Both the position numbers and the translations under genes were made by a program. DNA of 64,000 nt from assembly GCA_964619315.1 (NCBI GenBank), contig CAZUEH010000001.1:62001-126000 (forward strand). Direction: 5' to 3'. Under the pieces are notes generated by a model. The model was not told the origin of the DNA. It did no database searches and saw only the letters and a list, made by a program, of their open reading frames with translations. Shown one piece after another: positions 44,868 to 54,478 of this stretch. Position 1 is the stretch's first letter. Each line of letters begins with the position of its first letter. The stretch comes from Fimisoma sp964619315 (lineage in GTDB: Bacteria > Bacillota > Clostridia > Peptostreptococcales > Anaerovoracaceae).

Positions 44868-44934
44868 TAATTATTTCCGTCCTTTTCTTTTCAATTACGA
44901 AAAGGCAGTCATTGGTCGATATATTGTTGTATTT

Positions 44935-47406
44935 TTATTTAACTACAATGTTTATCAGTCTTCCAGGTACTGCAACTACCTTTACTACTGATTTTCCTTT
45001 CAACAATTCGCATACATTATCGTTTTCCAATGCTATCTTTTCTAATGATTGCTTGTCTGCATCAGCAGCAACTACAATCTTTTCTTTAACTTTTCCATTT
45101 ATCTGTACAACCACTTCAATTGTGTCTTTTATAAGAGCGCTTTCATCTGATTCCGGCCAACGCATAGTTGTTACAGATTTGTTTTCTCCCATATGTGCCC
45201 ACATTTCTTCGCATATATGTGGTACGAATGGCGACAACACCAGAATTAAATCTTTGGTAGCCTTGTTTAAAAGGCCAACATTGACATCATCAAGTTCTTT
45301 ATACTTATACATTTCATTTACAAGCTCCATAATTGAGCTTATAGCTGTATTGAAGTTGAATCTTCCACCAACGTCTTCACTTACTTTTTTAATAGTAAAG
45401 TTCAACGCATAGTTCAAATCCTTGTCTGCTTGAGTTTTTACTTCAAAAGCTTGAGGTGCTTCAGGGTACTTAGCCTTAATTTCATAAACTAAGCGATAAA
45501 CTCTATTCAAGAATCTATAGCTACCTTCCACCCCTGCATCCGACCAGTCTAATTCCTTTTCTGGAGGAGCAGCAAAAAGTATAAATAATCTAGCAGTGTC
45601 TGCACCGTATTTTGAAATAATTTCTTCAGGGCTTACAGTGTTGCCCACAGATTTACTCATTTTCTTTCCGTCTTTGTTTACCATTCCTTGGGTTAATAAG
45701 TTGCGGAAAGGTTCCTCGTCTTTTACTAAACCCATATCATAGAATGCCATTTGGAAAAATCTAGAATACATTAAGTGAAGGATTGCATGTTCAACTCCAC
45801 CAATGTACTGGTCTACATTCATCCAGTACTCAGCTTTTTTAGGATCAAAAGCTTGTTCTGCGTTGTGAGGATCGCAGTATCTAAGGAAATACCATGAAGA
45901 ATCTAAGAAAGTATCCATAGTATCTGTTTCTCTTTTGGCCGGTTTGCCACATACTGGGCATGCTACATTTTCAAATTCTTTTGATGTTGTTAAAGGTGAT
46001 TCACCTTTTCCTGTAAATTCAACATCAGTAGGCAAAGTTACTGGTAAGTTTTCTTCCTTTTCAGGTACCCATCCGCAAGTGTCACAATGAACCATTGGAA
46101 TTGGGCAACCCCAATAACGCTGTCTAGAAATCAACCAATCTCTAAGTCTATAATTGGTTGTTCTCTTACCAATTTTGGTTTCTTCAAGATAATCCAGTAT
46201 TTTTTCGATGGCATCTTTGTTGTTTAGGCCATCAAATGCTCCTGAATTTATCATCGTGCCTTCTGCAACAAAGGCTTCTTCTAAATTGTAAAGGTCGATT
46301 TTGTCATTCTTTGGATCTACAACAGGTGTGATATCCAATTGGAATTTTTTAGCAAAATCAAAGTCTCTTTGGTCATGAGCAGGTACGGCCATGATAGCCC
46401 CTGTACCATATCCCATCAATACATAATCAGAAATATAAATTGGAACTTCTTTGTTATTCAATGGATTGATAGCGTATTTACCAATAAATACACCTGTCTT
46501 CTCATTGGTAGTTGAAGTTCTTTCTATGTCATTCATGTTCTGTACTTTTGCAATATACTCTTTAACTGGAGCTTCATACTCAGTTCCTTCAACCATGCTA
46601 AGCAAATAAGGATGCTCTGGAGCAAGAACCATGTATGTCACGCCGAATAGTGTGTCGCATCTTGTAGTAAATACAGTGAGTTTTCTTTCATCATCTTTAA
46701 TGCCAAAATCTACTTCAGCACCAACTGATTTGCCAATCCAGTTCTTCTGCATTACCTTTACTTTGTTAGGCCATCCATCTAACTGGTCTAAATTATCTAA
46801 CAATCTATCAGCATAATCAGTGATTTTTAGATACCACTGTGAAAGATTCTTTTTGCCGACTGGAGATTTGCATCTTTCGCAACATCCATCTACAACCTGT
46901 TCATTTGCAAGTACTGTTTGACAGTCTGGACACCAGTTAACAGGATTTTCTTTTTTATAGGCTAATCCTCTGTTGTAAAACTGGATGAAAATCCATTGCA
47001 TCCACTTATAGTAATCAGGGTGGCAAGTCGCTATTTCTCTCTTCCAATCATATGAAAGACCTAATTCCTTAAGCTGGCTTCCCATTTCCTTGATATTATT
47101 CCAAGTCCATACATTTGGATGAGTTCCGTTCTTAATGGCTGCGTTTTCTGCTGGCAAACCAAAAGAATCCCAACCCATAGGGTGAAGAACGTTGTATCCG
47201 TCCATCTTTTTAAATCTTGCAATTACATCTCCAATGGAATAGTTTCTTACATGTCCCATATGAAGTTTGCCTGAAGGATATGGGAACATTTCAAGGCAGT
47301 AATACTTTTCCTTTGATTCATCTTCTTCTGTCTTGAAAGAATCGTTTTCTTCCCAATAGTTTTGCCATTTTTTCTCTATTTCATTAAAAGCATATTTCTC
47401 GTTCAT
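44935..47406 (-). CDS. leuS: Leucyl-tRNA synthetase
   Basis: An 823-residue class I synthetase. HIGH motif is PYPSGKLHMGH (about 42-52), KMSKS motif is KKMSKSVGN (about residue 580). The zinc-like knuckle CPDCQTVL and CCERCKSPVG and the CP1 editing domain (about 225-420) are present, along with the leucine-specific and anticodon domains. Length fits bacterial LeuRS. It follows rsfS by 8 bases. No T-box was seen in front of it. Confidence 0.98.
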   Translation of the reverse strand: MNEKYAFNEIEKKWQNYWEENDSFKTEEDESKEKYYCLEMFPYPSGKLHMGHVRNYSIGDVIARFKKMDGYNVLHPMGWDSFGLPAENAAIKNGTHPNVWTWNNIKEMGSQLKELGLSYDWKREIATCHPDYYKWMQWIFIQFYNRGLAYKKENPVNWCPDCQTVLANEQVVDGCCERCKSPVGKKNLSQWYLKITDYADRLLDNLDQLDGWPNKVKVMQKNWIGKSVGAEVDFGIKDDERKLTVFTTRCDTLFGVTYMVLAPEHPYLLSMVEGTEYEAPVKEYIAKVQNMNDIERTSTTNEKTGVFIGKYAINPLNNKEVPIYISDYVLMGYGTGAIMAVPAHDQRDFDFAKKFQLDITPVVDPKNDKIDLYNLEEAFVAEGTMINSGAFDGLNNKDAIEKILDYLEETKIGKRTTNYRLRDWLISRQRYWGCPIPMVHCDTCGWVPEKEENLPVTLPTDVEFTGKGESPLTTSKEFENVACPVCGKPAKRETDTMDTFLDSSWYFLRYCDPHNAEQAFDPKKAEYWMNVDQYIGGVEHAILHLMYSRFFQMAFYDMGLVKDEEPFRNLLTQGMVNKDGKKMSKSVGNTVSPEEIISKYGADTARLFILFAAPPEKELDWSDAGVEGSYRFLNRVYRLVYEIKAKYPEAPQAFEVKTQADKDLNYALNFTIKKVSEDVGGRFNFNTAISSIMELVNEMYKYKELDDVNVGLLNKATKDLILVLSPFVPHICEEMWAHMGENKSVTTMRWPESDESALIKDTIEVVVQINGKVKEKIVVAADADKQSLEKIALENDNVCELLKGKSVVKVVAVPGRLINIVVK

Positions 47407-47414
47407 GTTAAATT

Positions 47415-47759
47415 CTATTCCTCCACTTCGATGAATTGACAGTCTCCCCAGACTTTTTCTATGCTATATCTATCTCTCATTTCTCTCGTAAATAAGTTTA
47501 CAATTATATCACCAAAGTCCATAAGTATCCATCCTGAACCCTGTTTTCCTTCAATTGCTTTAGGTAGTAATCCTTTTTCTGCAAAGTGATCCTCAACTTC
47601 GTCTGTCAACGTTTTTATTTGTCTTTCAGAAGTTCCGGAACAAATTACAAAGTAATCTGCGAAAGTAGCTTTCTCTTGAATATCAATTATTACGATATCT
47701 TCAGCTTTTTTATCGGAAAGGACTTTTCCTGCCAGTAATGCGTATTCTTTATTGGTCAT
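47415..47759 (-). CDS. rsfS: Ribosome silencing factor RsfS
   Basis: A 114-residue protein that binds uL14 on the large subunit and blocks subunit joining when nutrients are low. Motifs are ADYFVICSGTSERQIKTLTD and GWILMDFGDIIVNLFTREMR with the final YSIEKVWGD. The nadD-yqeK-rsfS order is typical of Firmicutes. It overlaps yqeK by 11 bases. Confidence 0.95.
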   Translation of the reverse strand: MTNKEYALLAGKVLSDKKAEDIVIIDIQEKATFADYFVICSGTSERQIKTLTDEVEDHFAEKGLLPKAIEGKQGSGWILMDFGDIIVNLFTREMRDRYSIEKVWGDCQFIEVEE

Positions 47760-48336
47760 TTGCTTTCTCCTTTTGTTTTATAGCCGCTTCCAAGTATTCT
47801 TTTGCTTTTATAGTTTCTTTGTCTAAGAATTTTCCTTGGGAGTTAACATATTCAATGGTTTTGTTTATAGATGCAAGACAAGCTTCATCTATGTTGATTT
47901 TTGCTAATTGCCTAAGTTCCTCGACTCCAGGATACTCTCTACCGGGCTCTATGGCATCAGCGATGTATATTATTTTTTCTAAAAGCGTCATTTGGTCTGT
48001 AGCTGTAGTATGAAACTTCACTGCAGCGATTATATCTTCGTCATCTACATTGAAATCATGACGAATCATTTCTGCCGCAATGGGTCCATGTGCTAAGTTC
48101 GGGTTGTTTAAGTACCTTTTATCAAGCCCTAAATGTTTGACATGGTAGTTCAAAACTTCCTCTGGAACACCTCGATAAATATCATGGAGCAATGCCGCAA
48201 TCTCTGCTTTGTGTGTATCACATCCATATATATCTGCAAGGGCAACAGCTGTATCTCTAACTCCATAAGTGTGTTTTCGCCTATGCTCAGAAGAGTTTTT
48301 ATCTATATAAGCTTTTATTTTATCTATAGAGTCCAT
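47749..48336 (-). CDS. yqeK: YqeK, bis(5'-nucleosyl)-tetraphosphatase (HD domain)
   Basis: A 195-residue HD-domain hydrolase that cleaves diadenosine tetraphosphate symmetrically in characterised relatives. The metal motif is HRRKHTYGVRDTAVALAD, AALLHDIYRG (HD pair) and GPIAAEMIRHDF, then KFHTTATDQMTLLEKIIYIADAIEP. It lies directly between nadD and rsfS, overlapping both. Confidence 0.93.
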   Translation of the reverse strand: MDSIDKIKAYIDKNSSEHRRKHTYGVRDTAVALADIYGCDTHKAEIAALLHDIYRGVPEEVLNYHVKHLGLDKRYLNNPNLAHGPIAAEMIRHDFNVDDEDIIAAVKFHTTATDQMTLLEKIIYIADAIEPGREYPGVEELRQLAKINIDEACLASINKTIEYVNSQGKFLDKETIKAKEYLEAAIKQKEKANDQ

Positions 48337-48958
48337 TTTTTAGAATATACCTTTCTACTTCCTTGGAGACTAGCTCGGAAACAGATTCTCCTGTAGATAG
48401 TTTTTCTCTTATGATAGTTGATGATATGGCTGGCATTTGTGCTTTAAGTTTGAATACTTTTGCGCCGTATACCTCACCATATTTTTTCATTGCTACTTCG
48501 AGCTCTTCTTCTTTATAGCCGGGTCTACCACATACAGCGAAGGAAAAGTTTTTAAGCAAGTCTGTCCCTTTGTACCATTTTTCCATGTGTAAAAAAGAAT
48601 CTGTTCCTGAAATAAAGTAAATTTCATATTCAGGATATTGCTCCTTTAAGTATTTAAGTGTATCGAAGGTGTATGAAATCACTGTATTTTCAATTTCATA
48701 ATCGCATACTTCCACATTGTAAACACCCTCAAAGGTAAGCTTCGCCATATTCAGTCTATGAAAATCTTCCGCAACCTTTTTGTCTTGTTTAAACGGCTGC
48801 ATCTTAGCAGGCATTACTATCAATTTGCTAAGCCCGATTTCTTCCATAGCCGCTTCGCCTAAAGCTTTGTGTGCTAAGTGTATAGGATCAAATGTTCCGC
48901 CTAAAACCCCTATAGGCTTTAGAGTGGAGCAGTCGCAGCCTGTGCAACTATTTGCCAT
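48320..48958 (-). CDS. nadD: Nicotinate-nucleotide adenylyltransferase
   Basis: A 212-residue nucleotidyltransferase that makes deamido-NAD. The nucleotide motif is GVLGGTFDPIHLAHKALGEA; FISGTDSFLHMEKWYKG and the C-terminal ISSTIIREKLSTGES complete the family signature. An unusual short N-terminal stretch (MANSCTGCDCSTLKP) carries four cysteines before the domain; AAGGAG precedes this ATG, so the extension appears real. Confidence 0.95.
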   Translation of the reverse strand: MANSCTGCDCSTLKPIGVLGGTFDPIHLAHKALGEAAMEEIGLSKLIVMPAKMQPFKQDKKVAEDFHRLNMAKLTFEGVYNVEVCDYEIENTVISYTFDTLKYLKEQYPEYEIYFISGTDSFLHMEKWYKGTDLLKNFSFAVCGRPGYKEEELEVAMKKYGEVYGAKVFKLKAQMPAISSTIIREKLSTGESVSELVSKEVERYILKNGLYR

Positions 48959-48969
48959 AAGTTCTCCTT

Positions 48970-50739
48970 CTATATGCCTTTGCTTTCTATCCCAAGTTCT
49001 TTTAGCTGTTCATCATCTACAGGTGCTGGTGCATCACTTACAAGGCACTGGGCATTTTGGTTTTTAGGGAAAGCCATAACTTCTCTAATTGAAGGTTCTC
49101 CCAAAAGTAGCATGACCATTCTATCAAGGCCATAAGCCAGTCCTCCATGAGGAGGTGCGCCATATTTGAACGCTTCTATAAGGAATCCAAACTTTTCTTC
49201 ACATTCTTCAGGAGAAAGGCCTAATGCTTTGAACATTTTCTCTTGAAGCTCTCTATCGTGAATTCTTATTGATCCTCCGCCAAGCTCTACGCCATTTAAA
49301 ACTATGTCGTAAGCATTTGCTTTGACTTTTTCAGGCTCTGTATTAAGCAGGTCAATCTGTTCCATTTTAGGTGAAGTAAACGGATGATGCATAGCCTTTA
49401 GTTGGCCAGTCTCGTCGTCTTTTTCAAATAATGGAAAATCTACTACCCACAGTAGCTTATATTCGTTATCATTTAACAGGCCCAACCTTTTGGCCATTTC
49501 TCTTCTCAAAAATCCTAAGCTGTCAAAAACAACTTTTGTTTTGTCTGAAACTATAAAAATCAAGTCTCCAGGTTTAGCATCAAACACATTTGCTATCTCG
49601 CCTAATTGTTCTTGGTTGAAGAATTTGTTAACTGAAGAATTTATTTCATCTTCGTTTACTCTCATCCATACCAGTCCTTTTGCTCCATAGCTCTTAGTGC
49701 TTTCAGTGATTTTGTCTATATCTTTTCTGCTGAAGTGTTCTGAGCCTCCGTCGATGCAAATTCCTCTTACATCGCCCCCATTTTTCAAAGCATCCGTAAA
49801 TACTTTGAACTCACAATTTGCTACTACATCATTAAGTTTTTTAAGCTCAAATCCAAACCTAATGTCTGGCTTGTCAGAACCGTATCTTTCCATGGCATCC
49901 TCCCATGAAAGTCTTGGCAGCGGTGTTTCTATATCTACGTTCAAAAGTTCTTTGAATACTTTCTTCAGATATCCTTCTTGTACTTCTATAACATCATCCA
50001 TGTCAACGAAAGACATTTCTAAGTCAATCTGCGTAAATTCTGGTTGTCTATCTGCTCTTAAGTCTTCATCTCTAAAGCACTTAACAATCTGCATATATCT
50101 GTCAGTTCCGCCAACCATCAAAAGTTGTTTGAATAATTGTGGGGATTGTGGCAATGCATAAAAAGACCCCGGATGAACTCTGCTTGGAACGATATAGTCC
50201 CTTGCTCCTTCGGGTGTTGATTTGATCAGCATTGGAGTTTCAACTTCAGTGAAACCAAAACTATCAAAATAGTCTCTTGTGATTTTTACAACCTTATGAC
50301 GAAAGCTCAGATTTTTCTGCATTTTTAACTTTCTCATATCTAAATATCTGTATTTAAGTCTCAAACTGTCATCTACATTATCATCGTCTTTAATGTAAAT
50401 CGGCGGAGTTTCTGCCTTTGAGTACAGTATTAAATCATTTGCAAACACTTCAATCTCACCTGTAGATAGGTTTGGATTTTTGGAACTTCTTTCTTTTACA
50501 ATACCTTTAACTCCGATTACATATTCTCCTCTAAGAGCGTCTGCTTTTTCAAAGAGTTCCTCAGGAATAGTATCATCAAAAGTTACTTGTACAATACCTG
50601 TTTTGTCTCTTAAGTCAACAAAAATAAGGCCGCCAAGATTTCTTTGTTTACTAACCCATCCGTTTAACAAAACTTCTTGGTCAACATTTGATATGTTTAG
50701 TTCCCCACACATGTGAGTTCTTTTAAATAAAGTGCTCAT
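48970..50739 (-). CDS. aspS: Aspartyl-tRNA synthetase (bacterial type)
   Basis: A 589-residue class II synthetase with an N-terminal OB anticodon domain (LNGWVSKQRNLGGLIFVDLRD), the catalytic domain split by the bacterial GAD insertion (about 290-420), and motif 3 GGLAYGLDRMVMLLLGEPS. Length and insertion mark the bacterial form. Whether it is discriminating or also charges tRNA-Asn cannot be decided without knowing whether asnS and gatCAB are elsewhere. Confidence 0.97.
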   Translation of the reverse strand: MSTLFKRTHMCGELNISNVDQEVLLNGWVSKQRNLGGLIFVDLRDKTGIVQVTFDDTIPEELFEKADALRGEYVIGVKGIVKERSSKNPNLSTGEIEVFANDLILYSKAETPPIYIKDDDNVDDSLRLKYRYLDMRKLKMQKNLSFRHKVVKITRDYFDSFGFTEVETPMLIKSTPEGARDYIVPSRVHPGSFYALPQSPQLFKQLLMVGGTDRYMQIVKCFRDEDLRADRQPEFTQIDLEMSFVDMDDVIEVQEGYLKKVFKELLNVDIETPLPRLSWEDAMERYGSDKPDIRFGFELKKLNDVVANCEFKVFTDALKNGGDVRGICIDGGSEHFSRKDIDKITESTKSYGAKGLVWMRVNEDEINSSVNKFFNQEQLGEIANVFDAKPGDLIFIVSDKTKVVFDSLGFLRREMAKRLGLLNDNEYKLLWVVDFPLFEKDDETGQLKAMHHPFTSPKMEQIDLLNTEPEKVKANAYDIVLNGVELGGGSIRIHDRELQEKMFKALGLSPEECEEKFGFLIEAFKYGAPPHGGLAYGLDRMVMLLLGEPSIREVMAFPKNQNAQCLVSDAPAPVDDEQLKELGIESKGI

Positions 50740-50758
50740 CTAATTCAATTTCTCCCAT

Positions 50759-52012
50759 TTACTTATTAATTTCTTCTAATATATCTTCTATATTGATTTC
50801 TCTTTGCTCGGATTTGGCCATATCCTTTAGAGACACCTTGCCTCTTTCCAGTTCATTTTCACCAATTACCACAGTATATTTTGCATTAAGTCTATCTGCG
50901 TATTTGAACTGACCTTTTATGTTTCTTGCCAAAGTGTCCATCTCAGCAATGACTCCCTTAAGTCTCAAGTCTCTGCAAAGCTTGATTCCAAAGTTCTTGG
51001 CACGCTCGCCCATAACGGCTATAAACACATCCACTTGTTCTTCCTCTGGAAATTCAATACCATTGGCTTCCATAAGCATGATAAGTCTTTCTATTCCAAG
51101 ACCAAAGCCGACACCTGGAATTGGCGGGCCTCCAAGTTCTTCTATTAAGTGGTCATATCTGCCACCACCGCATACTGTTCCTTGAGCTCCTATGCTTGTA
51201 GTTACAAACTCAAAAGCGGTTTTTGTATAATAGTCAAGGCCTCTTACGATATTAGGGTCTACAGTATAGGCAATGTCCATAGCTGTAAGATTAGTCTTTA
51301 ATTCTTCAAAGGCACTTGTGCAATCATCGCACAAATAGTCTAACATTCTTGGCGCGTCTTTTACTAATTCTTGACACACTTCTGACTTGCAATCCAAAAT
51401 TCTCATCGGATTTCTGTCAAATCTAGCCTTGCATGTGTTGCAAAGTTCTTCATATCTAGGTTTCAAAAATTCTTTTAATGCTTCTCTATGTTTTTTTCTG
51501 CATTCTGGGCAACCTACGCTGTTAATTCTAAGCTCGATTTGTGTTATGCCAAGAGAATTTAGAAAGTCATTTCCAAGGCATATAACTTCAGCATCTGCCA
51601 ACATTTTGGAAGTTCCAAAAACTTCTATACCAAACTGGTGAAAGTTTCTTAAACGTCCTGATTGAGGCTTCTCGTACCTAAAACAATCCGTATTATAGTA
51701 ATACTTTGTAGGTTGTACCTCTGCATATTGTTTATGTTCAATGAAAGCTCTTACAGCACCAGAGGTTCCTTCTGGCTTTAATGTAATGCTCCTGTTTCCA
51801 TGATCATTGAAGGTATACATTTCCTTTTGAACTACATCTGTGGTGTCACCTATGCCCCTTGCAAAAACTTCTGTATGCTCGAACATTGGAGTTCTTATTT
51901 CTTTAAATCCATATGTTTTGCATATTTCAGCGAATTTGCTTTCTACATAATGCCATTTATAAACCTGGGCAGGTAATAAATCTTTAGTTCCTTTTGGTGC
52001 GATTGTTAACAC
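50759..52012 (-). CDS. hisS: Histidyl-tRNA synthetase
   Basis: A 417-residue class II synthetase. Motif 2 is FRYEKPQSGRLRNFHQFGIE; the histidine-specific motifs are GLDYYTKTAFEF and GGGRYDHLIEELGG; motif 3 is GVGFGLGIERLIMLM. A cysteine-rich insertion (CPECRKKHRE, CNTCKARFDRN) is characteristic of the Firmicutes form. It sits four bases after hemZ and just before aspS, the common hisS-aspS order. Confidence 0.97.
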   Translation of the reverse strand: MLTIAPKGTKDLLPAQVYKWHYVESKFAEICKTYGFKEIRTPMFEHTEVFARGIGDTTDVVQKEMYTFNDHGNRSITLKPEGTSGAVRAFIEHKQYAEVQPTKYYYNTDCFRYEKPQSGRLRNFHQFGIEVFGTSKMLADAEVICLGNDFLNSLGITQIELRINSVGCPECRKKHREALKEFLKPRYEELCNTCKARFDRNPMRILDCKSEVCQELVKDAPRMLDYLCDDCTSAFEELKTNLTAMDIAYTVDPNIVRGLDYYTKTAFEFVTTSIGAQGTVCGGGRYDHLIEELGGPPIPGVGFGLGIERLIMLMEANGIEFPEEEQVDVFIAVMGERAKNFGIKLCRDLRLKGVIAEMDTLARNIKGQFKYADRLNAKYTVVIGENELERGKVSLKDMAKSEQREINIEDILEEINK

Positions 52013-52015
52013 TTC

Positions 52016-53398
52016 TTATACCTCCTCAAAAAAATCCTTCTTTTTTCTTTCTATCATTTGATCTAATCTGTCAATATATACTCTATAATTAGACACATTA
52101 GCCACTCTCTCGTGTCTGTTTTCGTCTGGGTAATATTTTTTGCTCATTGCTCCTGCGCCTAATGCTAGAATGCTCTGATTTTCGTCCATGATCCTTACGT
52201 TATATAGGCAAGGTGTATCATCTTTACAATATCCTACATTCTCAAGCGCTCCTGCCATATGTTTTAGTCTATAAAGATAATAAGGCTTATAACCTTTTTC
52301 TTTTAAAATTCTCTTGGCAATTTTGAGCATTTTTTCAACTTTTTCCGCCTGCCTGTAATGATATCCTTCATCGATTTCTACAAGCTTTGAAGCTCTCTTT
52401 ACAGTCAAAGTATGGACTGTAATGTTGGCTGGATTAAGATTGATGACCTCTTTTAGGGTATTTTCAAAATCCTCAGGGGTTTCTTCTGGAAGTCCTGCAA
52501 TGACATCAGCGTTTATTAAGAATCGTTTTTCTTTAGATGCAGTCAAAAAGGCTTCTCTAATCTCATCGACACTATGGGAACGTCCTATAAGTTCAAGTGT
52601 CTCGTCCTTCATCGTCTGAGGGTTTATGCTTATTCTATCGATATCATGGTTACTTAAAACCTTTAGCTTCTCTTCTCTTATTGTGTCAGGCCTACCTGCT
52701 TCTACTGTAAACTCCTTAACCTTTGAAAGATCAAAAGAAGTCTTAACACTAATTATAAGTCTATCTAATTGTTCCGCTGAAAGGGTTGTAGGAGTTCCGC
52801 CTCCTATATAGATAGATTCGATTGAATAATCTTTTTTTCTTGCTTCGCTACCTGCATATTCAATTTCTTTTATCAAAGCACCAAGGTAATCCTCAATCTC
52901 TTCTGGACCCTGCTGGTTTGAAGTGAAAGAACAATACAGACATCTGGTTGGACAAAAAGGTATGCCTATATATACCCCAATAGAGTCTTTTGGAACACTT
53001 CCTAACATTTTGCTCTGATATTCATAAATTTCTATCAAAAGCTCTGCTTTTTCTTCGTCCAGCAAGTAAAACTCTTTGAGTACTTTTATTACAGCTTCTC
53101 TTGTGTCCAGTTTTTCGAATAACTCTCTCGTTATTTTTACTGGCCTTACACCAGTCATTATGCCCCATGGTGGTGTTACACCTGTGATTTGTTTTAACTC
53201 ACGATATATTTCTCTCTTTATGTGGTTCTTATCTGCAGACTCTTCCATATTAAACTCAAGAAGTATATCCTCGTCGTTAGATTTTTCCACAGGTTCGTCG
53301 ACCGTAAATACCTTAAAGGTCTCTGGCCTCATGAATATTTTTATAAGCTCATTATATTCGTATTTATCAGTAATTCCGTATATCAGAATGTTATACAA
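52016..53398 (-). CDS. hemZ: HemZ-type radical SAM coproporphyrinogen dehydrogenase
   Basis: A 460-residue radical-SAM protein of the HemN/HemZ group with the cluster motif CPTRCLYCSF and YIGGGTPTTLSAEQL for SAM binding; the tail has YKPYYLYRLKHMAG, as in HemZ. Relatives are proposed to decarboxylate coproporphyrinogen III without oxygen, or to act as related heme-handling radical SAM proteins. Start: the open frame reaches an ATG at 53458, but this lies deep in the preceding gene with no ribosome site; a TTG at 53398 preceded by AGAGGA and overlapping the upstream stop by 8 bases is preferred. No other heme genes are nearby, so substrate is uncertain. Confidence 0.85.
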   Translation of the reverse strand: MYNILIYGITDKYEYNELIKIFMRPETFKVFTVDEPVEKSNDEDILLEFNMEESADKNHIKREIYRELKQITGVTPPWGIMTGVRPVKITRELFEKLDTREAVIKVLKEFYLLDEEKAELLIEIYEYQSKMLGSVPKDSIGVYIGIPFCPTRCLYCSFTSNQQGPEEIEDYLGALIKEIEYAGSEARKKDYSIESIYIGGGTPTTLSAEQLDRLIISVKTSFDLSKVKEFTVEAGRPDTIREEKLKVLSNHDIDRISINPQTMKDETLELIGRSHSVDEIREAFLTASKEKRFLINADVIAGLPEETPEDFENTLKEVINLNPANITVHTLTVKRASKLVEIDEGYHYRQAEKVEKMLKIAKRILKEKGYKPYYLYRLKHMAGALENVGYCKDDTPCLYNVRIMDENQSILALGAGAMSKKYYPDENRHERVANVSNYRVYIDRLDQMIERKKKDFFEEV

Positions 53399-54011
53399 AT
53401 GGGTTTCCTCTTTTTTCTTCGCCGATTGTAGTTTGTCCCATATGGCCTGGTAACACAACTGTGCTGTCAGGGAATCTAAACAATTTTTCTTTGATAGAGT
53501 TTATAATTTCTCTAAAATCGCCTCCATAGAAGTCTGTTCTTCCAATGGAAAAGCGAAACAAAGTATCGCCGCTAAAAATATAATCATCCGCATATATGCA
53601 CATACCACCTTTTGTATGTCCTGGTGTATGCAAAAAGTTCAAAGTTATGCCGCCAACTTCAAGAGTGTCCCCCTCTTTTACAAAGATATCAGCACCAATG
53701 GTGATTGGTCTTCCTAATATTTCTAACGAACTGTTGGCATTAGGGTTAGTTAATAATTCTTGCTCTTCTTGATGCGCCACAACTTTAGCATCAGGGAAAT
53801 CTACTTTAAACTGTTCCACTCCGCCTATATGGTCGCCATGACCGTGGGTCAAAATTATATATTCAATCTCCAGATCGGAGTTTTTTGCATCGTTAGTGAT
53901 TTTTGCGTCATATCCGCCCGGATCGACTATAAATCCTTTTTTTGAATTTTCATCATAAGCCAAATAAGTGTTGACTTGTAAAGCACCTGTCATATAGTGA
54001 TTGATTTTCAT
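53391..54011 (-). CDS. MBL-fold hydrolase, glyoxalase II-like (YqgX type)
   Basis: A 206-residue metallo-beta-lactamase-fold hydrolase. Zinc motif IILTHGHGDHIGG, then FLHTPGHTKGGMC, IFSGDTLFRFSIGRTDF and the final histidine in VVLPGHMGQTTIG. It resembles hydroxyacylglutathione hydrolase-like proteins such as YqgX/YcbL; the thiol substrate in this organism is unknown. It lies between dtd and hemZ. Confidence 0.88.
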   Translation of the reverse strand: MKINHYMTGALQVNTYLAYDENSKKGFIVDPGGYDAKITNDAKNSDLEIEYIILTHGHGDHIGGVEQFKVDFPDAKVVAHQEEQELLTNPNANSSLEILGRPITIGADIFVKEGDTLEVGGITLNFLHTPGHTKGGMCIYADDYIFSGDTLFRFSIGRTDFYGGDFREIINSIKEKLFRFPDSTVVLPGHMGQTTIGEEKRGNPFV

Positions 54012-54020
54012 ACTTATCTC

Positions 54021-54470
54021 CTAAAACAATTTTTTGCTGTCCAACAAGATTGTTACTGGTCCGTCATTATGGATTCTAACCATCATGTCTGCTTGAAAAA
54101 CCCCTTCTTGAACTTCTATATCTTTTTCTTTAACTGAATCTACAAAGCATCTATACAGTTTGTTAGCTTCATCAGGTTTCGCCGCCTTTGTAAAACTAGG
54201 TCTTTTGCCTTTTCGCACATCTCCAAGTAGCGTGAATTGAGAAACCGCTAAAACTTTCCCTCCAATATCTTTTATGGAAAGGTTCATTTTTTCCTCTGCA
54301 TCTTCAAAAACACGAAGACCTGCTACTTTTTCAGCAATATATGCTGCATCAGCTTCTGTATCTTTATCCTCTACTCCAAGAAGCACCATGAGGCCTTCTT
54401 CAATGGCCCCGTGGATTTTTCCATCTATTTTCACATCTGCTTCTTTTACTCTTTGTACTACCGCTCTCAT
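54021..54470 (-). CDS. dtd: D-aminoacyl-tRNA deacylase
   Basis: A 149-residue DTD protein that removes D-amino acids (and glycine from tRNA-Ala) from charged tRNA. Signatures are MRAVVQRVKEADV at the start, LAVSQFTLLGDVRKGKRPSF and HNDGPVTILLDS near the end. The ATG at 54470 has AGGTGA just before it; an upstream TTG adds one codon and is disfavoured. Directly downstream of rel, the usual Firmicutes order. Confidence 0.96.
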   Translation of the reverse strand: MRAVVQRVKEADVKIDGKIHGAIEEGLMVLLGVEDKDTEADAAYIAEKVAGLRVFEDAEEKMNLSIKDIGGKVLAVSQFTLLGDVRKGKRPSFTKAAKPDEANKLYRCFVDSVKEKDIEVQEGVFQADMMVRIHNDGPVTILLDSKKLF

Positions 54471-54478
54471 CAATTCAC

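Noticed and set aside
44868..44934. Terminator or promoter between leuS and RNase J
   Set aside because: Only a weak CTTTTC/GAAAAG hairpin without a T run and no -35/-10 pair at good spacing; the genes are probably co-transcribed.
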